Assembly: GCA_041493035.1 (NCBI GenBank)
Contig: JBGPYB010000021.1
Location: 1-40,914 of the forward strand
DNA: 40,914 bases
Source: JBGPYB01 sp041493035
Lineage (GTDB): Bacteria > Acidobacteriota > Vicinamibacteria > Fen-336
Direction of reading: 5' to 3'
Part shown: positions 31,412-40,132 of the stretch, one piece after another
Layout: each line of letters begins with the position of its first letter
Position numbering within the stretch: the stretch's first letter is position 1
Program-made: the position numbers and the translations under genes
Notes under the pieces: generated by a model
The model's input: the letters and a program-made list of their open reading frames with translations, nothing else
What the model was told of the DNA's origin: nothing
The model's database searches: none

Positions 31412-32677
31412 ATGACTGCGGTCCTCACGCTTCCCGAGATCGACATCGAGACACCCTGGTCCGCGCGCTTCGCCCAGCGCACCCACGGCCTCACCAGCTC
31501 GGCAATCCGGGAACTGCTCAAGCTGACCGAACGGACCGAAATCATCTCGTTCGCCGGCGGACTGCCGGCGCCCGAGGTCTTTCCCGTCGTGCAGGTCGCC
31601 GAGGCCGCTGGCCGCGTGCTGGCCGAGCACGGGCCGGCCGCGCTTCAATACAGCACCACCGAAGGATACCTCCCGTTGCGGGAGCTGCTCGTCCGCCACA
31701 TGGGCCGCTACGGGATCGAGGTGACGCCGGACAACCTGCTGATCACCTCGGGCTCACAACAGGCCCTCGACCTGATCGGGAAACTGTTGATCAACCCGGG
31801 CGACCGCGTGCTGACCGAGGAGCCGACGTTCGTGGGAGCGATCCAGGCCTTCTCGGCGTATCAGCCCGAGTTCGCCACGGTGCCGATCGACGCCGACGGC
31901 CTGTGCGTGGACAAGCTCGAGCAGGTGTTGCGCTCGGGACCGAAGTTCCTGTACGTGCTCCCCAATTTCCAGAATCCGGCCGGCGTCACCCTCAGCCTCG
32001 AGCGGCGCACCCGTCTCGTGGAGCTGGCGGCCCACTATGGCGCACCCATCGTCGAGGACGACCCCTACGGCCAACTCCGCTACGAGGGCGAGCACCTGCC
32101 ACCGCTCGTTCACGTCGACGCGTCCCTCCACGGGTGTGCCAAAGGCGAGCGAGCGTTCCGGGGCGCGGTCCTCTATCTCGGCACGCTCTCGAAGACCCTT
32201 GCTCCCGGCCTGCGTCTCGGCTGGATCGTGGGACCCGAGGAGGTGATCCGGAAGCTCGTGCAGCTCAAGCAGGGCACCGACCTGCACACGAGCACCTTCA
32301 CGCAGATGCTCGCCCATGAGGTGGCCCGCGGCGGCTTCCTCGATCGCCACGTGCGGGTGATCCGCGACGTGTACCGTGCGCGGCGGGATGCGATGCTGCG
32401 CGCGATGGAGGCGCACTTCCCCGCCGGCGTACGATGGACGCGACCCGAAGGCGGGCTCTTCCTGTGGGTCACGCTCCCCGAAGGCTTGGACTCCACCGCT
32501 CTGCTGCAGCACGCCCTGGCACAGAAGGTGGCGTTCGTTCCAGGGACCTCGTTCTATCCCTCGGGCGGCGGCGACCGGACGCTGCGCCTGAACTTTTCGT
32601 ACTGCGCGCCGGAGCGGATCGAGGAGGGTATCGCGCGCCTGGGTGCCGTGCTGCGGCGAGAGATAGCGGAGCGGTAG
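31412..32677 (+). CDS. PLP-dependent aminotransferase (LysN/2-aminoadipate-like, class I/II)
   Basis: 421 aa. Fold type I aminotransferase without a GntR domain: FAGGLPAPEVFP, LQYSTTEGYLPLRELL, ITSGSQQALDLIGKLL, PNFQNPAGVTL, VEDDPYGQLRY and the Schiff-base Lys in GTLSKTLAPGLRLGW, then RPEGGLFLWVTLP and FVPGTSFYPSGG. The nearest well-known relatives transaminate 2-aminoadipate, aromatic or branched-chain amino acids with 2-oxoglutarate; exact substrate is not decidable. The ATG has GGAGGAG upstream. It follows maeA by 162 bases, probably in one transcript. Confidence 0.93.
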   Translation: MTAVLTLPEIDIETPWSARFAQRTHGLTSSAIRELLKLTERTEIISFAGGLPAPEVFPVVQVAEAAGRVLAEHGPAALQYSTTEGYLPLRELLVRHMGRYGIEVTPDNLLITSGSQQALDLIGKLLINPGDRVLTEEPTFVGAIQAFSAYQPEFATVPIDADGLCVDKLEQVLRSGPKFLYVLPNFQNPAGVTLSLERRTRLVELAAHYGAPIVEDDPYGQLRYEGEHLPPLVHVDASLHGCAKGERAFRGAVLYLGTLSKTLAPGLRLGWIVGPEEVIRKLVQLKQGTDLHTSTFTQMLAHEVARGGFLDRHVRVIRDVYRARRDAMLRAMEAHFPAGVRWTRPEGGLFLWVTLPEGLDSTALLQHALAQKVAFVPGTSFYPSGGGDRTLRLNFSYCAPERIEEGIARLGAVLRREIAER

Positions 32678-32684
32678 GCCTACC

Positions 32685-32879
32685 TCAACCCACGCCGCCG
32701 TCCGTTCGGGATCCGAACAAGCGTCGCTCGTCCTCGCGGATGGGCGCGTCGTTGATACTGGCGCACCGACGCGCCATAAGCTGCGGATCGCGGCTGTTCC
32801 ACGCGTCTTCGGTGGCCTGCACCTTCGCGAGAGCGGTTTCCAGGGTGAAGGGTGGACGGATCGGGCTGCTCATGGTCAC
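32685..32879 (-). pseudogene. DUF1348 (SnoaL/NTF2-like) gene with an internal deletion
   Basis: The first 28 residues (PPFTLETALAKVQATEDAWN, SRDP) are the N-terminus of DUF1348 proteins, which usually have about 150 aa. The next residues, QLMARRCASINDAPI then EDERRLF, are the family's C-terminal segment. The roughly 90 residues that form the NTF2-like barrel are missing in frame, and the final tail is also aberrant. The joined product cannot fold as the family does. This is read from memory of the family, with no alignment run. Confidence 0.7.
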
Positions 32880-32884
32880 GAGTT

Positions 32885-33055
32885 GCCTCCATTGTCCGCG
32901 TCACCGTCCCCGCCGCCGACACCGGCAAAGCCTCGTTTCTGCCTTTCCTCGCCGAGGCGCAGGAGGTCCGGGGCCAGCGGGAGGCCAGCAAGCTCGTCTT
33001 CACCCTGCCCGATGTCCAGAAGGGCGCGGTCGTGTGGTTCGAGGGCCGCGACTAG
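32885..33055 (+). pseudogene. Unrecognised C-terminal protein fragment
   Basis: The frame reads VRVTVPAADTGKASFLPFL, then AEAQEVRG, KLVFTLPDVQKGAVVWFEGRD in part, and a stop. It alternates beta-strands as in the last beta-sandwich of a secreted enzyme. There is no start codon, ribosome-binding site or N-terminal partner nearby, since the DUF1348 remnant lies on the other strand. I take it for a remnant; the parent protein is not identified. Confidence 0.4.
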
Positions 33056-33078
33056 CGGCGGCGGGTGCGGGCTGAGAG

Positions 33079-35748
33079 CTACTGCGCGGCCTCGCCTGTG
33101 TGCCCGCCGACCTCCGCTGGCCAATTGACGACCACGGTCAGCGGCTGCTCGATAGCCACCACCTCCGGCACGATCGCCAGGAACTTCGAGCCGTCGGGGG
33201 CGACGTCGTAGCCGGCCCAGGGCGATCCTTTCGGTGTGAATAGCGTGACCGGTCGGCCCAGTTCCAGCTTCGGCGTCGTGCGCACCGAAACGGCCGCGAC
33301 CTCGCCGTGGCCGCCGAGATAGAAGAGCTCGTGGCTCCCTCGGCTCCACCGCGGGGCCTCTCCACCGCCCGTGGACACGCGGGTGCTGGGTCCGCCGCCG
33401 GGGAAAGCCTTCACGTGGATCTCCGGCGCTCCCGATTCGGAGGACACGAAAGCCACAAAGCGCCCGTCCGGCGAGAAGACCCCGTCCCGCTCGCTGGAGA
33501 CCGACGCGAGAAAGGGCAAAGGCGTGCGCGGGCCCTCGAGGGGCAGGGCGACGATGTCCACGTCGCCGCGCTCGGAGCGCTGGTCGAGCAGCAGCGTCTT
33601 GCCGTCGGGCGATACGGCCCGGACGAACTGGATCGCCCCTGCCGGCGTCAATTCTTCCTCTGCGCCGCTCGCGAGGTCCTTGCGGTAGACGTGCGGCGGG
33701 CCACCGCGCACCGCGGAGAAGAACACGGCGCTCAGGTCCGGAAGCCACGCGCCCGAGATCTCGGACCTCGGATCCGAGGTGAGACGCGTCTCGATGTTGC
33801 GGGAGAGGTCGAGGGTCCACAAGTCGAGGGTGCCCGTTGCGGGCTGGGCTCGGTCGAAGAGCGCCAGGCGCCCATCGGGCGAGAGGCTTATGCGTTTGGT
33901 GTTCGCCGCCGTCCCGACGCTTCCCAGCTCCCGTCCGGAGCGGTCGATCCAGGCCAGGCGTGAACGGTCGCGGCTCGACGCGTAGGCGAGGACACCGTTC
34001 TGCGACACCGAGAAGTCGGCCCATCCCGAAGAGGTGAAGGACGTCACGGGCTCGGCGATCGGGAACGGCTCACCCACCACCGCCCCGGCCCTGACGTCGA
34101 AGCGCTGGCCCACGAGGGTGCCTTCCTGAACGAACACGACGTAGCCGGGTTCCACGTAGTACGCGGGGGAGACGCCGGGCCGGATCGCGCGCGGGGGCTG
34201 ACCGGCTTGCCCGAGCATGAGCTGGCCGCCGCCCGTCGCATCCCGTGCGAGATAGAAGAAACGCTTGCCGTCCGGAAGGAGCGACGGCCAGGCGACGCGC
34301 GCATCGCCACGCGCCCGGTCGCCCTTGACCAGCGCCACCGGCGTGCCGCCCCCACTCGGCACGCCGAAGATTCCGTCGCCATCGATCGAAGCGAAAACGA
34401 TCTGCCCGGAGGTCCCCCAGCTCCCCATGTGGCCCACGCCCTGCCGCGCGTCGCACAGAATGAGCGCCGGTCCCCCCGAGGCGAGGTCGAGGCGCTTCAG
34501 TTTTCCGAGCGTGAAGAAGCCGATGGAGCGGCTGTCGGGGGACCAGAACGCGGACAAGGCGCCGTCGGTTCCCTCGATCGGGTGCGCCTCCGCGGCCGAC
34601 AGCGGCCGGAGCCACAGACGCGTCCCTCCGCCCGGCTCGGGCACGGCGAGGAGGAGCTTCGTGCCGTCCGGGGAGAGCGCGTGCGACACCACCTCCACCG
34701 ATTTGAGGAAGGTGCGGCCCGCGGGCGGTGGCACTTGGAAGCGCACGGTCGCGAGGGGCGGGGCCGGCGGCGATCGGCGCGCGTGCAGGAAGGCCGCGAC
34801 CGCGGCAACCGTCGCGACGACGCCGATGGCCCACGGGAGCCAGCGCGTTCCGGAGCGCGCGGCAACGGGCGCCGCCGGGTGGTCCGGGTCGCCGATCGCC
34901 TGGAGTTGCAGTGCCACGTCGTGCGCCGACTGCCAGCGTCGATCCGGATCCTTCGCAAGACAGGTCCGCACCAGCTTGTCGAACGCGGCCGGCGTCTGCG
35001 GCTTTGTCGCGGAGATCGGCTTCGGCTCCGCCGACAGGATCGCCGAGGCGAGGGCCGCGCGTGTCTCGCCGCTGAACGGCCGCTTGCCCGTGGCCATCTC
35101 GTAGAGCACCGCGCCGAGGGCAAAGATGTCACTGCGCGCGTCCGCCGCCTTGCCCTCGATCTGCTCCGGTGCCATGTATGGGAGCGTCCCGAACACAGCA
35201 CCTTCCTGCGTCAGATCGGCCTGGGCCGATGCCGTCACCGCTCGGGAAATGTCCGGGCCAGCCGCCGCGGCTTCGAGCGCCTTTGCCAGGCCGAAGTCGA
35301 GCAGCTTCACGCCCGACTTGGTCAGCATCACGTTCCCGGGCTTCAGGTCGCGGTGCACGATGCCCGCGCGATGGGCCTTGTCGAGCGCGTCGGCGATTTC
35401 GACGCCGTAGCGCAGCACGTCGGCAAACGGGAGTGGGCCCCGCGCGAGGCGTTCGGACAGCGCCTCGCCCTCGAGCAGCTCCATCACCAGGAAATCGGTC
35501 CCGTCCTGGTGGCCGACGTCGAACAGCGCGCAGACGTGTGGGTGCGAGAGCTGCGACACGATCTTCGCCTCGCGCTCGAAGCGCTGCCGGGCCTGGGGCG
35601 ACTCCGAGAGGTGCGCCGCCAGCACCTTCACGGCCACCGCACGGTTGAGCCGCGTGTCGCGGGCTTTGTAGACCTCGCCCATGCCTCCGGCCCCGAGCGG
35701 CGCGACGATCTCGTACGGCCCAAGACGCGCGCCGGGAGGAAGGCTCAT
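33079..35748 (-). CDS. Ser/Thr protein kinase with C-terminal TolB/PD40 propeller (complete)
   Basis: 889 aa. Kinase: P-loop LGAGGMGEVYKAR (18-30), catalytic K41 (VAVKVL), HRDLKPGN (132-139), DFGLAKA (151-157), PYMAPEQIEG and DIFALGAVLYEM. A membrane span (WAIGVVATVAAVAAFL, near 310) leads to some 560 residues of propeller repeats with SPDG/SPDSRS turns (ALSPDGTKLLL, SPDGRLALFD, SPDGRFVAFVS). Same architecture as the gene cut by the left edge. ATG at 35748 lies 14 bases after a TAGAAT -10 motif, giving a very short leader. The phosphorylation target is unknown; the propeller is outside the membrane by inference. Confidence 0.96.
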   Translation of the reverse strand: MSLPPGARLGPYEIVAPLGAGGMGEVYKARDTRLNRAVAVKVLAAHLSESPQARQRFEREAKIVSQLSHPHVCALFDVGHQDGTDFLVMELLEGEALSERLARGPLPFADVLRYGVEIADALDKAHRAGIVHRDLKPGNVMLTKSGVKLLDFGLAKALEAAAAGPDISRAVTASAQADLTQEGAVFGTLPYMAPEQIEGKAADARSDIFALGAVLYEMATGKRPFSGETRAALASAILSAEPKPISATKPQTPAAFDKLVRTCLAKDPDRRWQSAHDVALQLQAIGDPDHPAAPVAARSGTRWLPWAIGVVATVAAVAAFLHARRSPPAPPLATVRFQVPPPAGRTFLKSVEVVSHALSPDGTKLLLAVPEPGGGTRLWLRPLSAAEAHPIEGTDGALSAFWSPDSRSIGFFTLGKLKRLDLASGGPALILCDARQGVGHMGSWGTSGQIVFASIDGDGIFGVPSGGGTPVALVKGDRARGDARVAWPSLLPDGKRFFYLARDATGGGQLMLGQAGQPPRAIRPGVSPAYYVEPGYVVFVQEGTLVGQRFDVRAGAVVGEPFPIAEPVTSFTSSGWADFSVSQNGVLAYASSRDRSRLAWIDRSGRELGSVGTAANTKRISLSPDGRLALFDRAQPATGTLDLWTLDLSRNIETRLTSDPRSEISGAWLPDLSAVFFSAVRGGPPHVYRKDLASGAEEELTPAGAIQFVRAVSPDGKTLLLDQRSERGDVDIVALPLEGPRTPLPFLASVSSERDGVFSPDGRFVAFVSSESGAPEIHVKAFPGGGPSTRVSTGGGEAPRWSRGSHELFYLGGHGEVAAVSVRTTPKLELGRPVTLFTPKGSPWAGYDVAPDGSKFLAIVPEVVAIEQPLTVVVNWPAEVGGHTGEAAQ

Positions 35749-35761
35749 GGAGTCAGGGCCG

Positions 35762-35767
35762 ATTCTA
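35762..35767 (-). promoter_or_regulatory. -10 element TAGAAT for the kinase-propeller gene
   Basis: TAGAAT on the minus strand puts the transcript start about 7 bases before the ATG, so the message is nearly leaderless. A weak -35 (GCGACC, 18-base spacer) precedes it. Confidence 0.4.
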
Positions 35768-35814
35768 TCCTTCAGCCTGCTGTCGGTCGCCCCGGGGGGG
35801 CCAAGGGTGGTGGC

Positions 35815-36288
35815 TTAGCGCCTCCGGTCCAGCCAGTACTCGCGGAAGGCGATGAGCCGGGGTAACGTCTCCCGGTCCTTCACGCGGTTGGCGGCCTTCT
35901 TGCTGGCGATGATGTCGTCGAGGTGGCAGACGGGGAAGCCTTCGACCTCGACCCGGCGGGCCCAGGCGTCGTTGAACGTCTCGATCCCGTCGGGCGCGAA
36001 CACGATGTCCAGATCGAAGGGACCGCTGCGGATCTGGACGAAGTCCTTCCCGTGTCGCACCTCGTCCGCTTGTGGCTCGGTCAGAGGGAAGCCAAGGTCC
36101 CGAAGCGCCTCCGCGACCGCGGCCGCATTCTCCGGCGTCTTCTCGACGAAGACGTCGGCGTCCTGCGTGGTGTCGGGGTAGCCGAGAAGGATCGCCCCCG
36201 ACTTGCCGATGAAGAGGTAGCGAACGCCATGGCGCCGGAAGGCTTCGCGGATCTCCTCGGCCTGGGCGTACTCAAACCGCCGGGCCAT
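35815..36288 (-). CDS. Nucleotidyltransferase-fold protein, probable toxin-antitoxin component
   Basis: 157 aa. GKSGAILLGYPDTTQDADVF carries the Gly-Ser/Gly and Asp-x-Asp pattern of minimal nucleotidyltransferases; a second Asp follows in FDLDIVFAPDG. CHLDDIIASKKAANRVKD near the end is also family-typical (helical, Lys-rich). Such proteins add nucleotides to tRNA or proteins in type II/IV-like toxin systems, or have unknown targets. The gene start overlaps the 77-aa gene upstream by 17 bases, which points to a two-component module. Which partner is toxic cannot be read. Confidence 0.8.
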   Translation of the reverse strand: MARRFEYAQAEEIREAFRRHGVRYLFIGKSGAILLGYPDTTQDADVFVEKTPENAAAVAEALRDLGFPLTEPQADEVRHGKDFVQIRSGPFDLDIVFAPDGIETFNDAWARRVEVEGFPVCHLDDIIASKKAANRVKDRETLPRLIAFREYWLDRRR

Positions 36289-36505
36289 AGCCTAGCCACT
36301 CCGGCAGGTTGGTGGCACACCATTCGCGATAGTCCGCCATCGTGTCGAAGGCCCGGAAAGGCGCGTCGTCCAGGACCGGCTTGTAGGTGTGGATGAAGGC
36401 GTACCGGAAGCGCGTGGCCAGCGGCCTGCGGGCCGCCGCCTCGAACTCGGCTTCCCACTCCCGCAGCTCGCCTGGCCCCGGCGCCTGGATGCCTGCCGCG
36501 TCCAT
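36272..36505 (-). CDS. 77-aa partner of the nucleotidyltransferase, putative antitoxin
   Basis: 77 aa, soluble, acidic-basic mixed helix (ELREWEAEFEAAARRPLATR), then FRYAFIHTYKPVLDDAP and REWCATNLPEWLGYGPAV. No DNA-binding motif is obvious. It has an ATG start and overlaps the nucleotidyltransferase gene by 17 bases, so both are translated together. Not recognised as a named family; the antitoxin role is inferred from layout. Confidence 0.65.
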   Translation of the reverse strand: MDAAGIQAPGPGELREWEAEFEAAARRPLATRFRYAFIHTYKPVLDDAPFRAFDTMADYREWCATNLPEWLGYGPAV

Positions 36506-36575
36506 TGGTGGATCTTATCAAGAATTGCGGCGCCCACCCCTTCGCGCCTCATGGCCATGACGGCCGCCTGCGCGC

Positions 36576-36581
36576 GATAAT
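36576..36581 (+). promoter_or_regulatory. -10 element GATAAT just ahead of the 123-aa gene
   Basis: GATAAT matches the -10 consensus at five of six positions and ends 6 bases before the GTG at 36588, so transcription should begin at or near the start codon (leaderless). No -35 seen. Confidence 0.35.
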
Positions 36582-36587
36582 GGCGCG

Positions 36588-36959
36588 GTGAAGAAGAGCG
36601 CACGGGACGCGAAGGACCGGATGATCTCCGGGAAGCTCCGGGGCAAGGCGGCCCGCGTGGAAGCGGATGCCAAAACGGTGGCGGTCGAAGGGGTGGACTA
36701 CAGCTGGTTCCATCGGCACGACTGGCTCGTCTGGGGCAAGGGGGTCAAGGCGATCTCGATCTCCGTCTCCCTGCATCCCGAACGCACCCGCGAGCTGATC
36801 CTGGACTTTACCCTGAAGGTCGGCCCCGAGGAGGCGACACCCTCCGAGGCCCGATTGGCGCGCGCCTTGGAGCCGGCCATCCGCGCCGCCATGGAGGCCG
36901 GATGGGATCCGGAGACCCGCGGCCGCGCGTTCCGCTGCAAGATCGCCGAGGACATCTGA
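36588..36959 (+). CDS. Conserved-looking hypothetical protein (123 aa)
   Basis: 123 aa, soluble. MKKSARDAKDRMISGKLRGK (basic start), then DYSWFHRHDWLVWGKGVKAI, SISVSLHPERTRELILDFTL (beta-strands with a conserved-looking Arg/Glu pair), PSEARLARALEPAIRAAMEA (helix) and RAFRCKIAEDI. The pattern is protein-like throughout, but I recognise no family. GTG start 6 bases after a -10 motif and without a Shine-Dalgarno sequence. Divergent from the nucleotidyltransferase pair, with 82 bases between. Confidence 0.65.
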   Translation: MKKSARDAKDRMISGKLRGKAARVEADAKTVAVEGVDYSWFHRHDWLVWGKGVKAISISVSLHPERTRELILDFTLKVGPEEATPSEARLARALEPAIRAAMEAGWDPETRGRAFRCKIAEDI

Positions 36960-37085
36960 TGCAATGGAATGGATGATCAAAGGCCCACAGAGGGCTATCC
37001 TGCGCATCGTGCGCACCCTGCTCGCGGGCTGGCAACGCCACCGGACCACCCCGAGCCGGTTCGTAACCGACGAGGCGTGATCGAG

Positions 37086-38033
37086 ATGACCCTCAACCGG
37101 TCGTTACGCCAGATCATCCTTCTCGGAGGCACCCTCGGTGGCTTCCTGAGCCTGACGTTACCTGCCACCGCCGAGACCGCGGCTCCGCAGCTCGCGCTGA
37201 AGCCCGCACCCTACTCGCTACCCTGGCTGTTGCGCCCGGCCGTCCCCGCTTCGGTCGTTCGCCTGGATGAAACAATGGCCTTCTATCAGGACGCCGCTTC
37301 CCGGACCTCGGGGAGCTCCTACCTGACGGGTCTCATCGCCACTTGGAAGGCCAGCCCGAAATGGGTGCCGCTCTTCCGTGAGATCTGGGTCCGCAACAAC
37401 GCGCCCTCCGGGGGCAAGGAGCCCTCGGGCAGCGGCTTCTCGAACCCGCTCCTGGGCATCAACTACCTCCAGCCGTTCGGCCGGGGATGGCGGTGCTCCG
37501 GATTCCTCGCGATCGCCATCCCGATCGGCGGAGGAGGAGGCGACTCGCCGGACAAGGGAGCGGCGGCGGCCATGGCCGCGGCCATCCCGGCGCGCTCGGC
37601 CATGGACAATGCGCTCTTCGCGGTCAACTACTGGACGGTGATCGGTGGCCTGGGCCTCGCGCGCGTCACCTCGGGCCTCACGCTCCAGGTCGAGGCCACC
37701 GTCCTGCAGCTCACCCGCGCGCGTGGGCCCGAGACGCAGGACGGCAGCCGAACGAATCTCACCGCGGGCCTGCACGCCGGCCACTTCTTCTCGCCGCGTG
37801 TCTCGGTCGGCGCCGAGATGCACTTCCAGCGCTGGATGACGAACGCGGCGCCCGTGCGCAAGGACGGCGCAGCCCGAGAGCAGCTCACGTGCGGCATCGG
37901 CCCGCGCTTCCACTTCAAGGTGGCGCGCAAGCACTGGCTGCGCCCGGGCCTGTCTTACACCCGCGCCCTCGACGATCCCATGGCGAAGAAGGCCTACGAC
38001 ATCGTCCAGCTCGATCTGCCCTTTGCGTTCTAG
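37086..38033 (+). CDS. Outer-membrane beta-barrel candidate
   Basis: 315 aa. A signal peptide (LRQIILLGGTLGGFLSLTLPATAE) is followed by alternating amphipathic strands, for example SSYLTGLIATWKASP, GINYLQPFGRGWRCSGFLAI, GLTLQVEATVLQLTRA, TAGLHAGHFFSPRVSVGAEM, RFHFKVARKHWLRPGLSYTRA, shown here in pieces. The last residue is Phe (LDLPFAF), the usual outer-membrane assembly signal. A Gly-rich loop lies near residue 150. No family name can be given. ATG at 37086 is the first start after a short upstream spacer. Confidence 0.7.
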   Translation: MTLNRSLRQIILLGGTLGGFLSLTLPATAETAAPQLALKPAPYSLPWLLRPAVPASVVRLDETMAFYQDAASRTSGSSYLTGLIATWKASPKWVPLFREIWVRNNAPSGGKEPSGSGFSNPLLGINYLQPFGRGWRCSGFLAIAIPIGGGGGDSPDKGAAAAMAAAIPARSAMDNALFAVNYWTVIGGLGLARVTSGLTLQVEATVLQLTRARGPETQDGSRTNLTAGLHAGHFFSPRVSVGAEMHFQRWMTNAAPVRKDGAAREQLTCGIGPRFHFKVARKHWLRPGLSYTRALDDPMAKKAYDIVQLDLPFAF

Positions 38034-38169
38034 TAGCCTACACGCGCAGTGCGTTGTGGCGCCCATCAGGACAGGCCCGCTTCTCCGCCACGAACGACGA
38101 CGCTGATAGAACGGTGCAACCGCCAACTCGTATTGCGCCGGATCCTCCTGCACGAGGAGCCAAGAAACA

Positions 38170-39216
38170 ATGAAAGCCGAGACTCGCTTCGCCCTCTGTG
38201 TTGCAGCTCCGACCCTGTTGCTGGCCGGATACGCGCCGTTCCCTTCCTCGACTGCCGGTGCCGAACCATCAAAGGCACAGATCACCATCCTCTATGACGC
38301 CTTCGGCAAGCCCTCGGCCATGCAGAAGGACTGGGGCTTCGCCGCGTTCATCGAGTACGGTGACAAGCGCATCCTGTTCGACACCGGCGACAACCCTGAC
38401 ATCCTCGCCAACAACGCCAAAGCCAAGGGCGTGGACTTGTCGAAGCTGGACTTTGCCGTCCTGTCCCACCGGCACGGCGACCACATGGGGGGCATGGAGT
38501 TCCTGCTGAGCCTCAACCCCAACGTCAAGATCTACGCACCCAAGGAGAACTTCGGGGTGTATGGCTTCTCATTACCCAGCAGTTTCTACCGCAGGGACCC
38601 GTCCCTGGCGGCGGAGCAACGCTACTACGATGGTGTGCCTCCGTCGGTAATGAGGTTTGGCAGCGCCTGGCCCCGAGCCAATTTCGAGTTGATCGAGAAG
38701 ACCACCGAGATCGCCCGTGGCATCCACCTGATCGCGCTGGTGTCCGACAAGCCCACCACGCTGGAGCTGCGCGAGTTGTCGCTTGCCATCGATACCCCCG
38801 AAGGCATCGTGCTCGTGGTCGGCTGCTCGCATCCCGGCATCGACAAGATCGTCGAAGCCGCCGCCGCAATCAACACGCACATCCACCTAACCGCTGGCGG
38901 GTTGCACCTGGTGATAGCCAAGGATGAAGAGATCGAGAGGATCGTTTCGGTCTTGCGCGACACGTGGCGCGTGGAGCACGTGGCTCCAGGCCACTGCACG
39001 GGCGAGCCTACGTTTGCGGCCCTCAAGCGAGCCTTTGGCGAGCGCTATCTATACGCTGGAGTCGGCACCACGATCGCGCTGGGGGCTGCGCCGCACCTGG
39101 TTGCAGGATCGGACCAGAGTGCACCAAGGGCGCTCGATGAGGACGACCTGGTCAGCTACCGGCTGCTTGCGCGGCACAAAGCAGGAATCACGCGGATCGT
39201 GTCCGACGATCGATAA
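38170..39216 (+). CDS. Exported metallo-beta-lactamase-fold hydrolase
   Basis: 348 aa. A signal peptide (ALCVAAPTLLLAGYAPF) precedes an MBL fold: LFDTGDN, the metal motif SHRHGDHMGG (H100, H102, D104, H105), later GCSHPGIDKIVE and VAPGHCTGEP as further ligands. The closest group I can name is the dihydropteroate-synthesis-like MBL family (7,8-dihydropterin-6-methyl-dihydropterin phosphate synthase-like), but export makes another substrate likely. Base composition looks somewhat lower in G+C than the neighbours. The ATG has GAGGAG about 10 bases upstream. The region 39217-39469 after it holds no certain gene, only a possible decayed minus-strand frame (39205-39357). Confidence 0.88.
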   Translation: MKAETRFALCVAAPTLLLAGYAPFPSSTAGAEPSKAQITILYDAFGKPSAMQKDWGFAAFIEYGDKRILFDTGDNPDILANNAKAKGVDLSKLDFAVLSHRHGDHMGGMEFLLSLNPNVKIYAPKENFGVYGFSLPSSFYRRDPSLAAEQRYYDGVPPSVMRFGSAWPRANFELIEKTTEIARGIHLIALVSDKPTTLELRELSLAIDTPEGIVLVVGCSHPGIDKIVEAAAAINTHIHLTAGGLHLVIAKDEEIERIVSVLRDTWRVEHVAPGHCTGEPTFAALKRAFGERYLYAGVGTTIALGAAPHLVAGSDQSAPRALDEDDLVSYRLLARHKAGITRIVSDDR

Positions 39217-39469
39217 CAATACCAGCTCCCGATCTCTCCGTAGATGCGGTCGCGCTCGGCCCGGAAAGTCCCGGTCTCGGCGGCGGAGAGCCGTCTCTCC
39301 GCGAGCAGCACGCTCTCTTCCACGCCAAGGAACCCCTCTCCCCAACGTAGCCAAGGCTATCTACGGTCCCGGAACACCGTTGGCCGAGGCTGGGGCTATG
39401 TGCGCGCGCTCCCGGACGCGTGGCCCCGCCGCCAGATCCGGGCACTGGCGCTTGTCGGTTCGTCGGGGG

Positions 39470-40132
39470 CTACTCGGGGCGGGCGCCGGCCGTGAGCCGA
39501 TCGATCAGCCACTGCATGAACGAGTTCAACTCCTCCGCCTCCGAGGCGCCCCAGCCGAGGGCCTTCGCCGCCGGGCGCGGGTCGAAGCCTTTCAGGACCC
39601 AGGCGAGCGTCAGCGGCGAGAACCCAGTGTCCTTCTTGGGCGCGTCGCGCAGGCCCGCTTCGAGATCGCCACCGGCGGCCAGCAGGGCTTTGACGTCCAC
39701 GAGATCGCGAATCTCCGAGCGCCCGAGCAGGGTCGCCAGCTTGTTGGCCAGGATCTCGTGCGGACTGTCCACGGCGATCGTCTTGCCTCCGATGACGGCG
39801 TGCAACGGAGGCTCGATGGAGCCGAAAGGCTCAGCCACGAGGTCGACGATGCAGGTATCCGCTCCTTGCGAGACGCGCAGCTCGCCGTAGGCCGGCGCTG
39901 TCCGAAGGACTTGGGCATCCATGCCTACTCCCCGCAGCGCGGCAACGGCTTCTGCCATCAGCGGGCCGAGCTCAGCTCGGTCGCGCCAGAACAGGTCCAA
40001 GTCCCGCGTTTCGCGATGCCCCAGGTGGACACCCACAAGAGCGCCGCCGCCCGTCAGGGTCCAGGGCGGCGCCAGGCCGGCCAGGGCCTCGAGGATCTGG
40101 CGTTGCAGCGGGGTGAGTCTATCTCCAGGCAC
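39470..40132 (-). CDS. AbiEii/AbiGii-like nucleotidyltransferase, probable toxin
   Basis: 220 aa. LTGGGALVGVHLGHRETRDL followed by DLFW is the Gly-rich/D-x-D signature of AbiEii-type nucleotidyltransferases; the third acidic site may be in CIVDLVAEPF. KTIAVDSPHEILANKLATLL and IRDLVDVKALL are the conserved Lys/Asp segments of that family. Known AbiEii toxins block growth by modifying tRNA 3' ends as phage defence. The gene start overlaps its 100-aa partner by 14 bases. Confidence 0.85.
   Translation of the reverse strand: MPGDRLTPLQRQILEALAGLAPPWTLTGGGALVGVHLGHRETRDLDLFWRDRAELGPLMAEAVAALRGVGMDAQVLRTAPAYGELRVSQGADTCIVDLVAEPFGSIEPPLHAVIGGKTIAVDSPHEILANKLATLLGRSEIRDLVDVKALLAAGGDLEAGLRDAPKKDTGFSPLTLAWVLKGFDPRPAAKALGWGASEAEELNSFMQWLIDRLTAGARPE

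Noticed and set aside
36964..37080. A 38-codon open frame between the 123-aa gene and the barrel gene
   Set aside because: No ribosome-binding site and no recognisable pattern; could be chance.
39205..39357. Minus-strand frame reading ESVLLAERRLSAAETGTFRA and similar, protein-like
   Set aside because: It is bounded by stops, lacks a clear start and cannot be tied to any family; at most a decayed fragment.
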